Shown here piece by piece: positions 17,104-26,041 of a stretch of 64,000 bases of DNA. Origin of the DNA: Mycobacteroides immunogenum (GTDB lineage Bacteria > Actinomycetota > Actinomycetes > Mycobacteriales > Mycobacteriaceae); assembly GCF_001605725.1 (NCBI RefSeq), contig NZ_CP011530.1:2046001-2110000 (forward strand). Direction: 5' to 3'. A program made the translations under genes and the position numbers. The first letter of the stretch is position 1. Each line of letters starts with the position of its first letter. Under the pieces are notes generated by a model. The model was not told the origin of the DNA. It worked only from the letters and a program-made list of their open reading frames with translations, and did no database searches.

Positions 17104-18528
17104 GTGACGCTGAAGCGGCTGGTTGCTCGCGACCTCAGTTTCGACGGCATTCGTGCGGAGTTCGGGTTGCCCACCGACTTCAGTCCGGGGGCCCAGCGCG
17201 ATGCTGCCCAGGCAGTCGATCGCCATCGCGCCGAGCGTGTCGATCGCACCGATCTGGGATTGGTGACCATCGATCCGCCCGGATCACGTGATCTCGATCA
17301 GGCCCTGCACCTCGAGCGCACGGCGGGCGGATACCTGCTGCACTACGCCATCGCCGATGTCGCGGCGCAGATCGAACCCGGCAGCGCGCTGGACATCGAA
17401 GCACGCGAACGTGGCGAGACCATCTATCTGCCCGACGGTTCGGTGCCGCTGCATCCGCTGGCGTTCTCGGAAGGATCGGCGAGCCTGCTGCCCAACGAGA
17501 TCCGGCCCGCCGCCCTGTGGCGCATCGAAACCGACCACGACGCGAACCCGGTGACCTGGAGCGTTCAGCGCGCTCTGGTCAAGTCCGTGCGGCAGCTGAC
17601 ATACCGGGAGGCCCAAGACGCGGCGGATGCCGGCCGCCCGCACCCCGCCATCGCGGCGCTACCTGAATTTGGCCGCAAGAGAAGAGATCTCGGATTGGCC
17701 CGGGGCGCTATCGAACTGAATCTGCCCGAACAGGATGTGGTGCGCGGCGCCGGTGGCGACTGGGAGCTGGTCATCGAAGCGCGCACCGAAACCGACGGCT
17801 GGAACGCGCAGATATCACTGCTCACCGGGATCTGCGCGGCGCGGATCATGCTCGACGGCGGCGTCGGCATGCTGCGCACGTTGCCCTCGGCGGATGGCGA
17901 CGTGCGCCGCTGGATGCGCCGCACCGCCGAGGCCCTCGGACTGCCCTGGGCGAACGACACTCCAATCGGGGCGCAGCTTGCCGCGCTCGACCCCTGCGCC
18001 ACCACAACATTGGCGATGATGACGCAGGCCACCACGCTGCTGCGGGGTGCCTCGTATCTGGTTTTCGACGGTGAACGCCCCGATGATCAGGCCGCGCTGC
18101 ATGCCGGTATCGCCGCACCCTATGCGCATGTGACCGCGCCGCTGCGCAGGCTGGGGGACAGGTTTGTCACCGAAATCTGCCTGGCGCTGTCCGCCGGTAC
18201 CCCGGTGCCGCAATGGGCACGCTCGGCCCTGGCCGACGTCAGATCGTCATTGCTGACATCGAATGCGTTGGCCAACAAGGTGGAACAGGCGTGTGTGGAT
18301 CTCACCGAGGCCACCATCCTGGCACCACAGCAGGGGCAGACCTTCGATTCCGCGGTGCTGCGGGGCGCCGAGAAGAAGCGGGCGGCGGAGGTCTTCGTGA
18401 CCGATCCGCCGATCCTTGCCCGGTGTGAAGGTGATCCGCCCGAAGGTCAGCGCGCCAAACTCACGCTGCGTGAAGCGAATCCGGAAACCCGGACCGTGCT
18501 GTTCGGATTCCCGGCCGACGGCAGCTGA
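17104..18528 (+). CDS. RNB domain (RNase II/R-type) exoribonuclease
   Basis: 474 residues from GTG 17104. The catalytic RNB signature is DPPGSRDLDQALHL (three metal-binding Asp in the D----RD-D spacing), followed by YAIADVAAQI and the IYLPDGSVPLHP block; YAHVTAPLRRLGDRF near the C-terminus is the conserved TAPLRR substrate-clamp. It is much shorter than E. coli RNase R, lacking the N-terminal cold-shock domains and probably the C-terminal S1 domain, like other actinobacterial RNB proteins. RNA decay or maturation is inferred from the family. Its stop abuts the stop of the convergent CYTH-CHAD gene with no spacer. Confidence 0.88.
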   Translation: MTLKRLVARDLSFDGIRAEFGLPTDFSPGAQRDAAQAVDRHRAERVDRTDLGLVTIDPPGSRDLDQALHLERTAGGYLLHYAIADVAAQIEPGSALDIEARERGETIYLPDGSVPLHPLAFSEGSASLLPNEIRPAALWRIETDHDANPVTWSVQRALVKSVRQLTYREAQDAADAGRPHPAIAALPEFGRKRRDLGLARGAIELNLPEQDVVRGAGGDWELVIEARTETDGWNAQISLLTGICAARIMLDGGVGMLRTLPSADGDVRRWMRRTAEALGLPWANDTPIGAQLAALDPCATTTLAMMTQATTLLRGASYLVFDGERPDDQAALHAGIAAPYAHVTAPLRRLGDRFVTEICLALSAGTPVPQWARSALADVRSSLLTSNALANKVEQACVDLTEATILAPQQGQTFDSAVLRGAEKKRAAEVFVTDPPILARCEGDPPEGQRAKLTLREANPETRTVLFGFPADGS

Positions 18529-19980
18529 TCACTTCTTGTGGCGCACTGCCCTGCGGAGGGCCTTGAGCGTCGCCTCCACCTGGCGGCGGGTGGCCTCTGC
18601 CGCATCATGTTCACGCTGGTACAGCACCCCGTAGGTAAAGGTGTCCTCTCCGGCGCTGTGTGCCTCGATGGCCTGCGTGCCCAGATAGGTGCGGCTGACC
18701 GTGCTGTCCTGATGTTCGCCGAGTAGTTCCTGAATGTCCCTGGCCGCCTGGGATATCTTCTTGGCCCCCTCGGCGCTGGCCACGTAGCGCAGCCGCTTGG
18801 CCGACTTGCGGATGCGGTGCAGGGCCTCGTCGCGATATTCGCCCTCGGCGCGCGCCGCGGCCCGTGCCGCACGGCGCACCTTGCGGTACGCGGCATCAAG
18901 CGTCCCGCCCTCGTCCGAGTGATGGGTGTCCGACGCCGGTCCGGCCGTCGCGACCAACTCGTCCAGAGTATTGAGTAGCCGGAAGTATCGATGGCTGCGC
19001 ATCGCCGCCAGTGAGCGCCGCAGTCCGCCGTCGTACCGCTGCTTGGCGGCGTCCACGAGCCTTTCATGCACCGGGCCGCGGATAAGCGCCTCGGGCAGCT
19101 CGGCCAGTGCCACGTCATACCGCTGCGCGAGCACTTCGGCATCACGCGCCACACCCAGGATGTTGGCCAGTAGTCGGAGTTCGTCGAGTGGTTCCTGATT
19201 GGTGTCCAGACCGAAGCGTTCAGGATTGGACTGCAGCAGGCTGCGGATACGCCGAATGGTGACGCGCATCTGGTGCACCGAGTCATAGGTATCCACCCGG
19301 ACCGCCCTATCCCAGCCCTGCAGCTGTTCCAGCTGTTCGAGTAGCGCGCGCTGAATGGAGTCCTTGCCCTTGGGGCGCTCCCGTTCGGGTACGTCCAGAA
19401 CCCGGGCCAGTTTGGACCCGTGTCCGGCGTGAGCGGCCCCGGCGTCGAGCAGGCGGGCAGTGATCCGGTCGAACAGCGCGATATCGGGGCCGTCCGGGCC
19501 CGGTGCCGACAGCTCCAGCTCCCATTCTCGCCAGCTCAGATCTCCCGAGGTGACGCGGTCGTCGCAGAATTCCGCGAGTTCTTCGCCCTGGGCGCCGATC
19601 AGCAGCGACACCGTGCGCACGGTGCTGATCCGCGCGACCGGCGCGAGTTCGTCCTCGCGGACCACCGCCAGCACCGTGTCCCGCAGTTCTTCGGGGACCG
19701 CGTCATCGCCCTCGCTGAGGGGGAGACGCAGCTCGGTCCGGGTGTCCGGTCCCGCGGGAAGTTTCAGATGCCATCCGGCGTCGGTGCCACCGGTGCGCCG
19801 CCGCAACGTGATGCGGTGCTGCGCCAGCCGCTGATCGGGGGTGTCGAAGTACACGGCATCCAAATTTTGCTGTGGCTGCTGTTCCACGCGCGCGACGGCG
19901 GATATTCCATCGAAGGAGGGGTTGATCGTCGCGTCGGTGACATCGAACTTCCGCTCGACCTCGACGTGTTGAGATGGCAT
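18529..19980 (-). CDS. CYTH and CHAD domain protein (Rv2226-like)
   Basis: 483 residues. The N-terminal CYTH (triphosphate tunnel) domain opens with the EVERK form of the ExExK motif (residues 7-11) and runs to about 200. The C-terminal CHAD domain is helical, with repeated basic/His motifs such as VHQMRVTIRRIRS and LHRIRKSAKRLRY, which bind polyphosphate in characterised CHAD proteins. Probable role in triphosphate or inorganic polyphosphate metabolism. The gene occupies the Rv2226 position next to panB. Start ATG 19980 was chosen over a longer frame because homology begins there. Confidence 0.88.
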   Translation of the reverse strand: MPSQHVEVERKFDVTDATINPSFDGISAVARVEQQPQQNLDAVYFDTPDQRLAQHRITLRRRTGGTDAGWHLKLPAGPDTRTELRLPLSEGDDAVPEELRDTVLAVVREDELAPVARISTVRTVSLLIGAQGEELAEFCDDRVTSGDLSWREWELELSAPGPDGPDIALFDRITARLLDAGAAHAGHGSKLARVLDVPERERPKGKDSIQRALLEQLEQLQGWDRAVRVDTYDSVHQMRVTIRRIRSLLQSNPERFGLDTNQEPLDELRLLANILGVARDAEVLAQRYDVALAELPEALIRGPVHERLVDAAKQRYDGGLRRSLAAMRSHRYFRLLNTLDELVATAGPASDTHHSDEGGTLDAAYRKVRRAARAAARAEGEYRDEALHRIRKSAKRLRYVASAEGAKKISQAARDIQELLGEHQDSTVSRTYLGTQAIEAHSAGEDTFTYGVLYQREHDAAEATRRQVEATLKALRRAVRHKK

Positions 19981-20063
19981 GAGATATGTGCCCTGACGGT
20001 CGAAGGGACGGGATGCTGAGCTGCGCAAGCACGCGACACGGTGCCACATTCAGGTAAACAATG

Positions 20064-20114
20064 GTCACAACTTGTCACGGGGTAATCTAAGATTCTCTTA
20101 GGGTTCTCATAAGG
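20064..20114. promoter_or_regulatory. Clustered direct repeats upstream of the FAAL gene
   Basis: Two nested repeat pairs: GTCAC at 20064-20068 and 20074-20078 (ten-base period), and TTCTCTTAGGG (20093-20103) immediately followed by TTCTCATAAGG (20104-20114), matching at nine of eleven positions. One-helical-turn direct repeats are the usual binding sites of OmpR-family response regulators. Which regulator uses them is unknown. Confidence 0.45.
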
Positions 20115-20240
20115 TCGGGGTATCGGATAGGGACGCGATATTCGCTTCGCACCGCGTGTGGTGCCGAGTGTCGGTGTTGCCTGGTCGGTATTGTCCCCCT
20201 ATGGGACGCCAGTCGTGTTCACAGCTAGACCGAGGTCACC

Positions 20241-22043
20241 ATGAAGTTACGTGTTGAGGAGTACCTGAACGGCAAGGGCGCCATCGTCCTGCCCGATGGC
20301 TATACCGTCAACTACTACCTCGAACGTGTTGTCGAAGAGTTGGGCGATACGTTCGCCTATCGCTACCTCGACTTCAACACCAACTCCGACGGCGAACCCA
20401 ACGATCTCAACTGGACCCAGCTTGGCCAGCGCTCCCGCGCGGTGGCGGCACGGCTCCAGCAAGTAACGAAGCCCGGTGACAGGGTGGCCATTCTGGCCCC
20501 GCAAGGCCTTGATTATGTGGTGGGTTTCTTCGCCGCCATCGAGGCCGGGAACATAGCCGTCCCCTTGTTTGCTCCGGAGCTGCCCGGTCATTCCGAACGG
20601 CTCGACGCGGTGCTCACCGATGCGCAGCCGACGGTCGTGCTGACCAACAACGCCGCCGCCGAATCCGTCAGCCGATTTGTCCGCGGGCTGCCCCGTGACC
20701 GCCGTCCCCGCGTGGTTGCCGTCGACAGCGTCCCCGATTCGGTGGCCGCCACCTATGTCAAGGTGACGCCTGATACCGATGACATCGCCTACTTGCAGTA
20801 CACCTCGGGATCGACCCGGGTGCCCGCGGGCGTCGAGATCACTCACCGCGCGGTGATGACCAATGTTCTGCAGATGATCATCTCGGTCGGTTTGGACGAC
20901 AGCATCCGCAGCGTGAGCTGGCTGCCGCTCTACCACGACATGGGCCTGCTGATGATCCTGTTCCCGCTGTGCGGCGGACGGATCACCCTGATGTCCCCGG
21001 TGTCGTTCGTGCGACGGCCGGGTCGGTGGATCAGGGAGCTCGCCTCCGAAGGGCATCTGGGCCGAACCTTTGCCGCCGCACCGAATTTCGCGTTCGAACT
21101 GGCCGCCGAGCGGGGCCTGCCGAAGGACGGCGACGAGCTCGATCTGAGCAATGTCGCGGGCTTGATCAACGGCTCCGAACCCGTCAGCATCTCCTCGATC
21201 CGCAAGTTCAACGACGCCTTCGGGCCGTACGGGCTGCCGCCGACCACCATCAAGCCGTCCTACGGAATGGCCGAGGCCACGCTGTTCGTCTCCACCATTC
21301 CCTCCGACGCCGAGGCTTCCGTGGTGTATCTGGACCGCCGCGAGCTGGGCAATGGACGCGCGGTGCGTGTCGCGGCCGACGACGAGAACGCGGTTCCGCA
21401 GGTGTCGTGCGGGAAGATCGCGCGCAGTCAGTGGGCGGTGATCGTCAACCCGAACGCCGATTCCGAGCTGGCCGACGGTGAAGTCGGCGAGATCTGGCTG
21501 CACGGTGACAACATCGGCCGCGGTTACTGGGGCCGGCCCAAGGAAACGGATTTCTCGTTCCGTAACAAACTGCAGGCCCGGCTCGACCACGGCAGTCACG
21601 CCACCGGCACCGAGCCCGGTGCCATCTGGTTCCGCACCGGAGACCTGGGTGTCTACCTCGACGGCGAGATCTACATCACCGGCCGGGTCAAGGACCTGGT
21701 GATCGTCGACGGCCGCAACCACTACCCGCAGGACATCGAGGCCACCGTCGAGGAGGCCTCGCCCGCGGTGCGCCGTGGTTTCGTGGCGGCATTCTCGGTG
21801 CCCGCAGAAGGATCTGGGGAGCAGCTGGTCATCGTGTCCGAACGTGCCGCCGGTGCGGGCCGCGCCGAGCCGGAGCCCATCATCGATGCCATTCGGGCGG
21901 CCGTCTCACGGCGTCACAACCTGCCCATCGCCGACGTACAGCTGGTTCAGGCGGGCGCGATTCCGCGCACCACCAGCGGAAAGCTCGCACGCCGAGCCTG
22001 CCGCCAGGAATACCTGGACAACAAGCTCGGCGTGCGTTCCTGA
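20241..22043 (+). CDS. Long-chain fatty acid AMP ligase (FAAL, FadD32/FadD21-like)
   Basis: 600 residues of the adenylate-forming superfamily: AMP loop YTSGSTRVPAGVEITH, SWLPLYHDMG, PSYGMAEATLFVS, WFRTGDLG, and GRVKDLVIVDGRNHYPQDIE before a C-terminal TTSGKLARRAC with the catalytic lysine. These are FAAL hallmarks; such enzymes activate fatty acids as acyl-AMP and pass them to a polyketide synthase or acyl carrier protein rather than to CoA. No PKS, NRPS or ACP gene is near. Ribosome site CGAGGTC precedes ATG 20241, and the 260-base upstream region has repeated motifs suggesting regulation. Confidence 0.88.
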   Translation: MKLRVEEYLNGKGAIVLPDGYTVNYYLERVVEELGDTFAYRYLDFNTNSDGEPNDLNWTQLGQRSRAVAARLQQVTKPGDRVAILAPQGLDYVVGFFAAIEAGNIAVPLFAPELPGHSERLDAVLTDAQPTVVLTNNAAAESVSRFVRGLPRDRRPRVVAVDSVPDSVAATYVKVTPDTDDIAYLQYTSGSTRVPAGVEITHRAVMTNVLQMIISVGLDDSIRSVSWLPLYHDMGLLMILFPLCGGRITLMSPVSFVRRPGRWIRELASEGHLGRTFAAAPNFAFELAAERGLPKDGDELDLSNVAGLINGSEPVSISSIRKFNDAFGPYGLPPTTIKPSYGMAEATLFVSTIPSDAEASVVYLDRRELGNGRAVRVAADDENAVPQVSCGKIARSQWAVIVNPNADSELADGEVGEIWLHGDNIGRGYWGRPKETDFSFRNKLQARLDHGSHATGTEPGAIWFRTGDLGVYLDGEIYITGRVKDLVIVDGRNHYPQDIEATVEEASPAVRRGFVAAFSVPAEGSGEQLVIVSERAAGAGRAEPEPIIDAIRAAVSRRHNLPIADVQLVQAGAIPRTTSGKLARRACRQEYLDNKLGVRS

Positions 22044-22053
22044 CGATCTCGAT

Positions 22054-22899
22054 TTAGTACGAGTGCTCGGGAGCGGGGAACACCCCGCGCGCCACCTCGT
22101 CGGCGTAGTCCGCGGCGGCCTTGCGCAGTTCCGCGCCGACCTGGCCGAACTGCTTCACGAACTTGGCGGTCTTTCCGCCCGTCATGCCGGCCATGTCCTG
22201 CCACACCAGCACCTGAGCGTCGCATTCCCGGCCCGCGCCGATACCGACGGTGGGGATGGTGAGCTTGCCGGTGATCTGCGTGGCCAGTTCGGCGGGCACC
22301 ATTTCCATCACCACGGCGACGGCTCCGGCCTCCTGGACAGCGATGGCGTCGTGGATGAGCTGTGCGGCTGCGTCATCACGGCCCTGAACGCGGTACCCGC
22401 CAAGGCCGTTAACGCTCTGCGGGGTGAACCCGATGTGTGCCACCACCGGAATACCGGAAGCGGTGAGCGTGGCGATCTGTTCGGTAACGCGTTCTCCGCC
22501 TTCGAGTTTGATGGCGTGCGCGCCCGCTTCCTTCATGAATCGGGTGGCGCTGGCGAGGGCCTGCGCGGCCCCGCCCTCATAGGAACCGAAGGGCAGATCG
22601 GCAACTACCAGCGCCTCGGGGGCGCCGCGAACAACGCCGCGCACCAACGGAATCAGCTCGTCGATGGTGATCGGCACGGTGGTGTCGTACCCGTAGACCA
22701 CGTTCGCGGCCGAATCTCCGACCAGCAGAACGGGAATCCCGGCATCGTTGAACACCCGGGCGGTGGAGTAGTCGTACGCGGTGAGCATCGACCACTTGTG
22801 GCCCTCGGCCTTCCACTTCTGCAAGTGGTGCACGCGGGTCTTGGTACGAGGCTTCGTGGAAGTCTCGGAAGCAGCGCCATACAAGGCGGTTTCAGACAT
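22054..22899 (-). CDS. panB: 3-methyl-2-oxobutanoate hydroxymethyltransferase PanB
   Basis: 281 residues from ATG 22899, the same length as the M. tuberculosis enzyme, which is why the longer upstream ATG (22932) was not used. First step of pantothenate synthesis: transfer of a one-carbon unit from methylene-tetrahydrofolate to ketoisovalerate. Conserved blocks are [25 protein letters not shown] (metal Asp), [23 protein letters not shown] and [18 protein letters not shown]. It is separated from the divergent DGAT gene by 180 bases. Confidence 0.97.
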   Translation of the reverse strand: MSETALYGAASETSTKPRTKTRVHHLQKWKAEGHKWSMLTAYDYSTARVFNDAGIPVLLVGDSAANVVYGYDTTVPITIDELIPLVRGVVRGAPEALVVADLPFGSYEGGAAQALASATRFMKEAGAHAIKLEGGERVTEQIATLTASGIPVVAHIGFTPQSVNGLGGYRVQGRDDAAAQLIHDAIAVQEAGAVAVVMEMVPAELATQITGKLTIPTVGIGAGRECDAQVLVWQDMAGMTGGKTAKFVKQFGQVGAELRKAAADYADEVARGVFPAPEHSY

Positions 22900-23066
22900 A
22901 TCGCAGTCTCTTTTTCTGTCGAATTTCCTCAAGGCCCATCCGGGTCCCTGGGTTTCTAACGATGTTCAGTCTGCCACCGCGTGGCGGTGAGATGAATATC
23001 CGAACACGTGGACTTGGTCACATCGGCAGTCCCCGCATTTGGGCACGCCGCACTACCCGGCTCGCC

Positions 23067-23072
23067 TAGCAT
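23067..23072 (+). promoter_or_regulatory. -10 element, leaderless promoter of the DGAT gene
   Basis: TAGCAT ends seven bases before ATG 23080, supporting that start over an upstream in-frame ATG at 23008. Confidence 0.45.
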
Positions 23073-23079
23073 CTGCGGC

Positions 23080-24453
23080 ATGCAGCGACTTTCCGGACTG
23101 GACGCCAGTTTCCTGTACTTGGAAACACCCACTCAGCCCATGCATGTCTGCGGGATATTGGAATTAGACACCACAACCATTCCTGGTGGCTACTCGTTCG
23201 AAAAACTGCGATCCAAGCTGGCCGAGCGCGTCGAGGGCATCCCGTCCTTCAAGGAAAAGCTCGCCGACAGCCGACTGAACCTGGACCATCCGGTGTGGGT
23301 TGACGACGACGACTTCGACATCGACCGCCACCTGCACCATGTTGGTCTGCCCGCGCCCGGCGGCAAGGCCGAGATCGCGGACATGTGCGGGCACATCGCC
23401 TCGCTGCCGCTGGATCGTGCGCGGCCACTCTGGGAGATGTGGGTCATCGAAACAGGGGACACCAACCGGCTGGTGGTCATGACCAAGATGCATCACGCGT
23501 CGGTCGACGGTGTCACCGGCGCCAACCTGATGTCGGCACTGTGCGGCCTGGAACCCGATGCCGAGGCGCCCGAGCCCGCGCCGGGGGTCGGCGGCGCCAA
23601 CAGCATCGAGATCGCGGTGACGGGAGCCCTCAAATGGGCGTCGCGGCCACTGAAATTCGCCAAGCTGCTGCCCGCGACGATTGGGGTGATTCCGGCCTGG
23701 CTGGAGCGCTCCAAGCGTGGCGAGGCCATGTCGGCACCCTTCTCGGCGCCGCGCACCTCGTTCAACTCCACGATCACCAGCCGTCGCAACGTCGGATACG
23801 CACAGCTTGATCTGGGTGATGTCCGTGCGGTCAAGGACCACTTCGGCGTCAAGGTCAACGATGTCGTCATGGCGATCTGTGCCGGTGCGCTGCGCAAGTA
23901 TCTGGACGACCGCGGCGAGCTGCCGGACAACTCCTTGGTTGCCATGGTTCCGGTGTCGGTGCACGAGAAATCGGATCGCCCCGGCCGAAACCAGGTGTCC
24001 GGCATGTTCTCTCGGCTGGAGACCAATGTTGATGATCCAGTGACGCGGCTTCGAGCCATCGCTGCGGCAAACAACATCGCCAAGGATCACACGGCGGTGC
24101 TGGGCGCCACCCTGCTGCAGGACTGGAGCCAATTCGCGGCGCCGGCGGTTTTCGGCACCGCGATGCGGGTCTACTCGCGCATCCGGCTCGCCGACCGGCA
24201 CCCGGTCATCCACAACCTGGTGGTTTCCAATGTGCCGGGACCGCAAGTGCCCCTGTACTTTTTGGGCGCGCAGGTGATCAGCATGTATCCGTTGGGCCCG
24301 ATCTTTCACGGTGCCGCGCTCACCGTCACGGTGATGTCATTGGACGGCAAGCTCAATGTCGGCCTGATTTCGTGCCCCGATCTGATGCCGGACCTTTCCA
24401 CCCTGACCGACGATTTCGGCGCGGCGCTGCAGGAGCTAAAGGCCCTTATCTGA
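23080..24453 (+). CDS. Wax ester synthase / diacylglycerol acyltransferase (WS/DGAT)
   Basis: 457 residues with the active-site motif HHASVDG (138-144), preceded by PLWEMWVIE and followed by NDVVMAICAGALRKYL and VSNVPGP, all typical of the bacterial Tgs family. It makes triacylglycerol or wax esters from acyl-CoA. Opening LSGLDASFLYLETPTQPMHV is the canonical family start, agreeing with ATG 23080. No counterpart is at this position in M. tuberculosis. Mycobacteria carry several paralogues and which one is the main TAG synthase cannot be told from sequence. Confidence 0.92.
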   Translation: MQRLSGLDASFLYLETPTQPMHVCGILELDTTTIPGGYSFEKLRSKLAERVEGIPSFKEKLADSRLNLDHPVWVDDDDFDIDRHLHHVGLPAPGGKAEIADMCGHIASLPLDRARPLWEMWVIETGDTNRLVVMTKMHHASVDGVTGANLMSALCGLEPDAEAPEPAPGVGGANSIEIAVTGALKWASRPLKFAKLLPATIGVIPAWLERSKRGEAMSAPFSAPRTSFNSTITSRRNVGYAQLDLGDVRAVKDHFGVKVNDVVMAICAGALRKYLDDRGELPDNSLVAMVPVSVHEKSDRPGRNQVSGMFSRLETNVDDPVTRLRAIAAANNIAKDHTAVLGATLLQDWSQFAAPAVFGTAMRVYSRIRLADRHPVIHNLVVSNVPGPQVPLYFLGAQVISMYPLGPIFHGAALTVTVMSLDGKLNVGLISCPDLMPDLSTLTDDFGAALQELKALI

Positions 24454-24467
24454 GTTCACATGGCAAC

Positions 24468-26006
24468 ATGGCTGACATGATGTTGCGTGGGCCTGGTCGC
24501 CCTGGGCTGTTGCCGCTACTGGCTCTTGCCTCGGTGGTAGCCGTCGTCTCTGGTTGTGTGCGGTCGGTCGAGGGTGAGGCGATGGCGGCACGGCCGTCGG
24601 AAACCTCCCTCAATTGGGGTGACTGCGACGGCCTCACACCCGAGAACGTCACGGTTCCGGCCAGCACGGTGTGCTCGGAACTGGAGGTTCCCGTCGACTA
24701 CACCAAGCCCGACGGCGCCAAGGCGCGGCTGGCCATCATCAAGTACCCGGCCAAGGGACAGCGGATCGGGTCGCTGTTGATGAACCCCGGTGGCCCGGGC
24801 CAGTCCGGTATCGAGGCGGCGACCGCGATCGTCAAGCAGGTGCCCAAGGAGATCCGCGACCGCTTCGACTTCATCGGATTCGATCCGCGCGGTGTCGGGG
24901 CCTCCACTCCGGCGATCGAGTGCAACTCGGACAAGGACGTCGATCGGCTGCGGGCGCAGAACGACACCGACTACAGCCCTGAGGGCGTGGCCCGCATGGA
25001 GCAGGACTCCAAGGACTTCGTGAAGCGCTGCGTCGACAAGGTGGGGCTGGAGTTCCTGGCCAATGTCGGCACGGTGAACGTCGCCAAGGACATGGACCGG
25101 CTGCGCGCCGCGCTGGGTGACGAGAAGCTGACCTACCTGGGCTACTCGTACGGAACCCGGATCGGTACCACCTACGCCGAGGAGTTCCCCAAGAATGTGC
25201 GGGCCCTGATCCTCGACGGTGTGATCGATCCGAATGCCGATCCCACGCAGGCCGATATCGACCAGATCGCGGGATTCCAAAAGGCTTTCGACAACTACGC
25301 GGCCGACTGCGCCAAGAGCCCAAGCTGCCCGCTGGGGACCGACCCCGCACAGGCCACAGCCCGCTACCGGGCCATGATCGACCCGCTGGTCGATCACCCC
25401 GCCAAGACCAAGGACGGTCGTGGTCTTTCGCACAGCGACGCGATCATCGGCACCATCATGGTGATGTACTCGCCCACGCTGTGGGAGGCCTTCACCAAGG
25501 CGTTGCGTCAGCTCAGTGAGGGATCGGGCGACATCCTGCAGCTGCTCGCCGATGCCTACATGAAGCGCGACGAGGACGGTCACTACAGCCACGCGCAGGA
25601 CGCGCAGACCGCCATCAACTGCGTGGACGAACCGCCGGAGAAGGACCGGGCCAAGGCCGTCGAGAAAGACCGCCGCATCCGTGAGGTGGCGCCCTTCCAG
25701 GATTACGGCGAATTCACCGGCAACGCCCCGCTGGGCGTGTGCGCGTTCTGGCCGGTACCGCCGACCAGTAAGCCCCACCCCATCCACGTCGCGGGTCTGC
25801 CCAAGCTGCTGGTGGTTTCCACCACCTATGACCCGGCGACTCCGTACCAGGCGGGTGTTGAGCTGGCCAAACAGCTCGGCGGAGGCTTGCTGACCTACGA
25901 CGGGACCAAGCACACCATCGTGTTCGACGGCAACCAGTGCGTCGACAAGGCGGCCGAGGACTATCTCATCAAGGTCACGACTCCGCCCGAAGGCGCCCGC
26001 TGCTGA
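24468..26006 (+). CDS. caeA: CaeA-like lipoprotein serine hydrolase (Rv2224c)
   Basis: 512 residues. The signal peptide ends in the lipobox VVSGC (C30), so it is a predicted lipoprotein. Alpha/beta hydrolase of the TAP/SlpD type: oxyanion loop NPGGPGQSG, nucleophile elbow GYSYGT, Asp in the TTYDPATPY block, and His in TKHTIVF. The M. tuberculosis orthologue (CaeA/Hip1) is an envelope-associated esterase/protease that affects the host response. ATG 24468 was chosen; ATGs at 24477 and 24480 are alternatives giving a shorter positively charged n-region. Confidence 0.92.
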   Translation: MADMMLRGPGRPGLLPLLALASVVAVVSGCVRSVEGEAMAARPSETSLNWGDCDGLTPENVTVPASTVCSELEVPVDYTKPDGAKARLAIIKYPAKGQRIGSLLMNPGGPGQSGIEAATAIVKQVPKEIRDRFDFIGFDPRGVGASTPAIECNSDKDVDRLRAQNDTDYSPEGVARMEQDSKDFVKRCVDKVGLEFLANVGTVNVAKDMDRLRAALGDEKLTYLGYSYGTRIGTTYAEEFPKNVRALILDGVIDPNADPTQADIDQIAGFQKAFDNYAADCAKSPSCPLGTDPAQATARYRAMIDPLVDHPAKTKDGRGLSHSDAIIGTIMVMYSPTLWEAFTKALRQLSEGSGDILQLLADAYMKRDEDGHYSHAQDAQTAINCVDEPPEKDRAKAVEKDRRIREVAPFQDYGEFTGNAPLGVCAFWPVPPTSKPHPIHVAGLPKLLVVSTTYDPATPYQAGVELAKQLGGGLLTYDGTKHTIVFDGNQCVDKAAEDYLIKVTTPPEGARC

Positions 26007-26041
26007 TCCCTTTTGGGGCGCGACATGGCACGATGTGGCCC

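Noticed and set aside
20219..20238. Possible PhoP-type box (TCACAGC repeat) before the FAAL gene
   Set aside because: One TCACAGC is present but the second half (GGTCACC) is a poor match and spacing is off.
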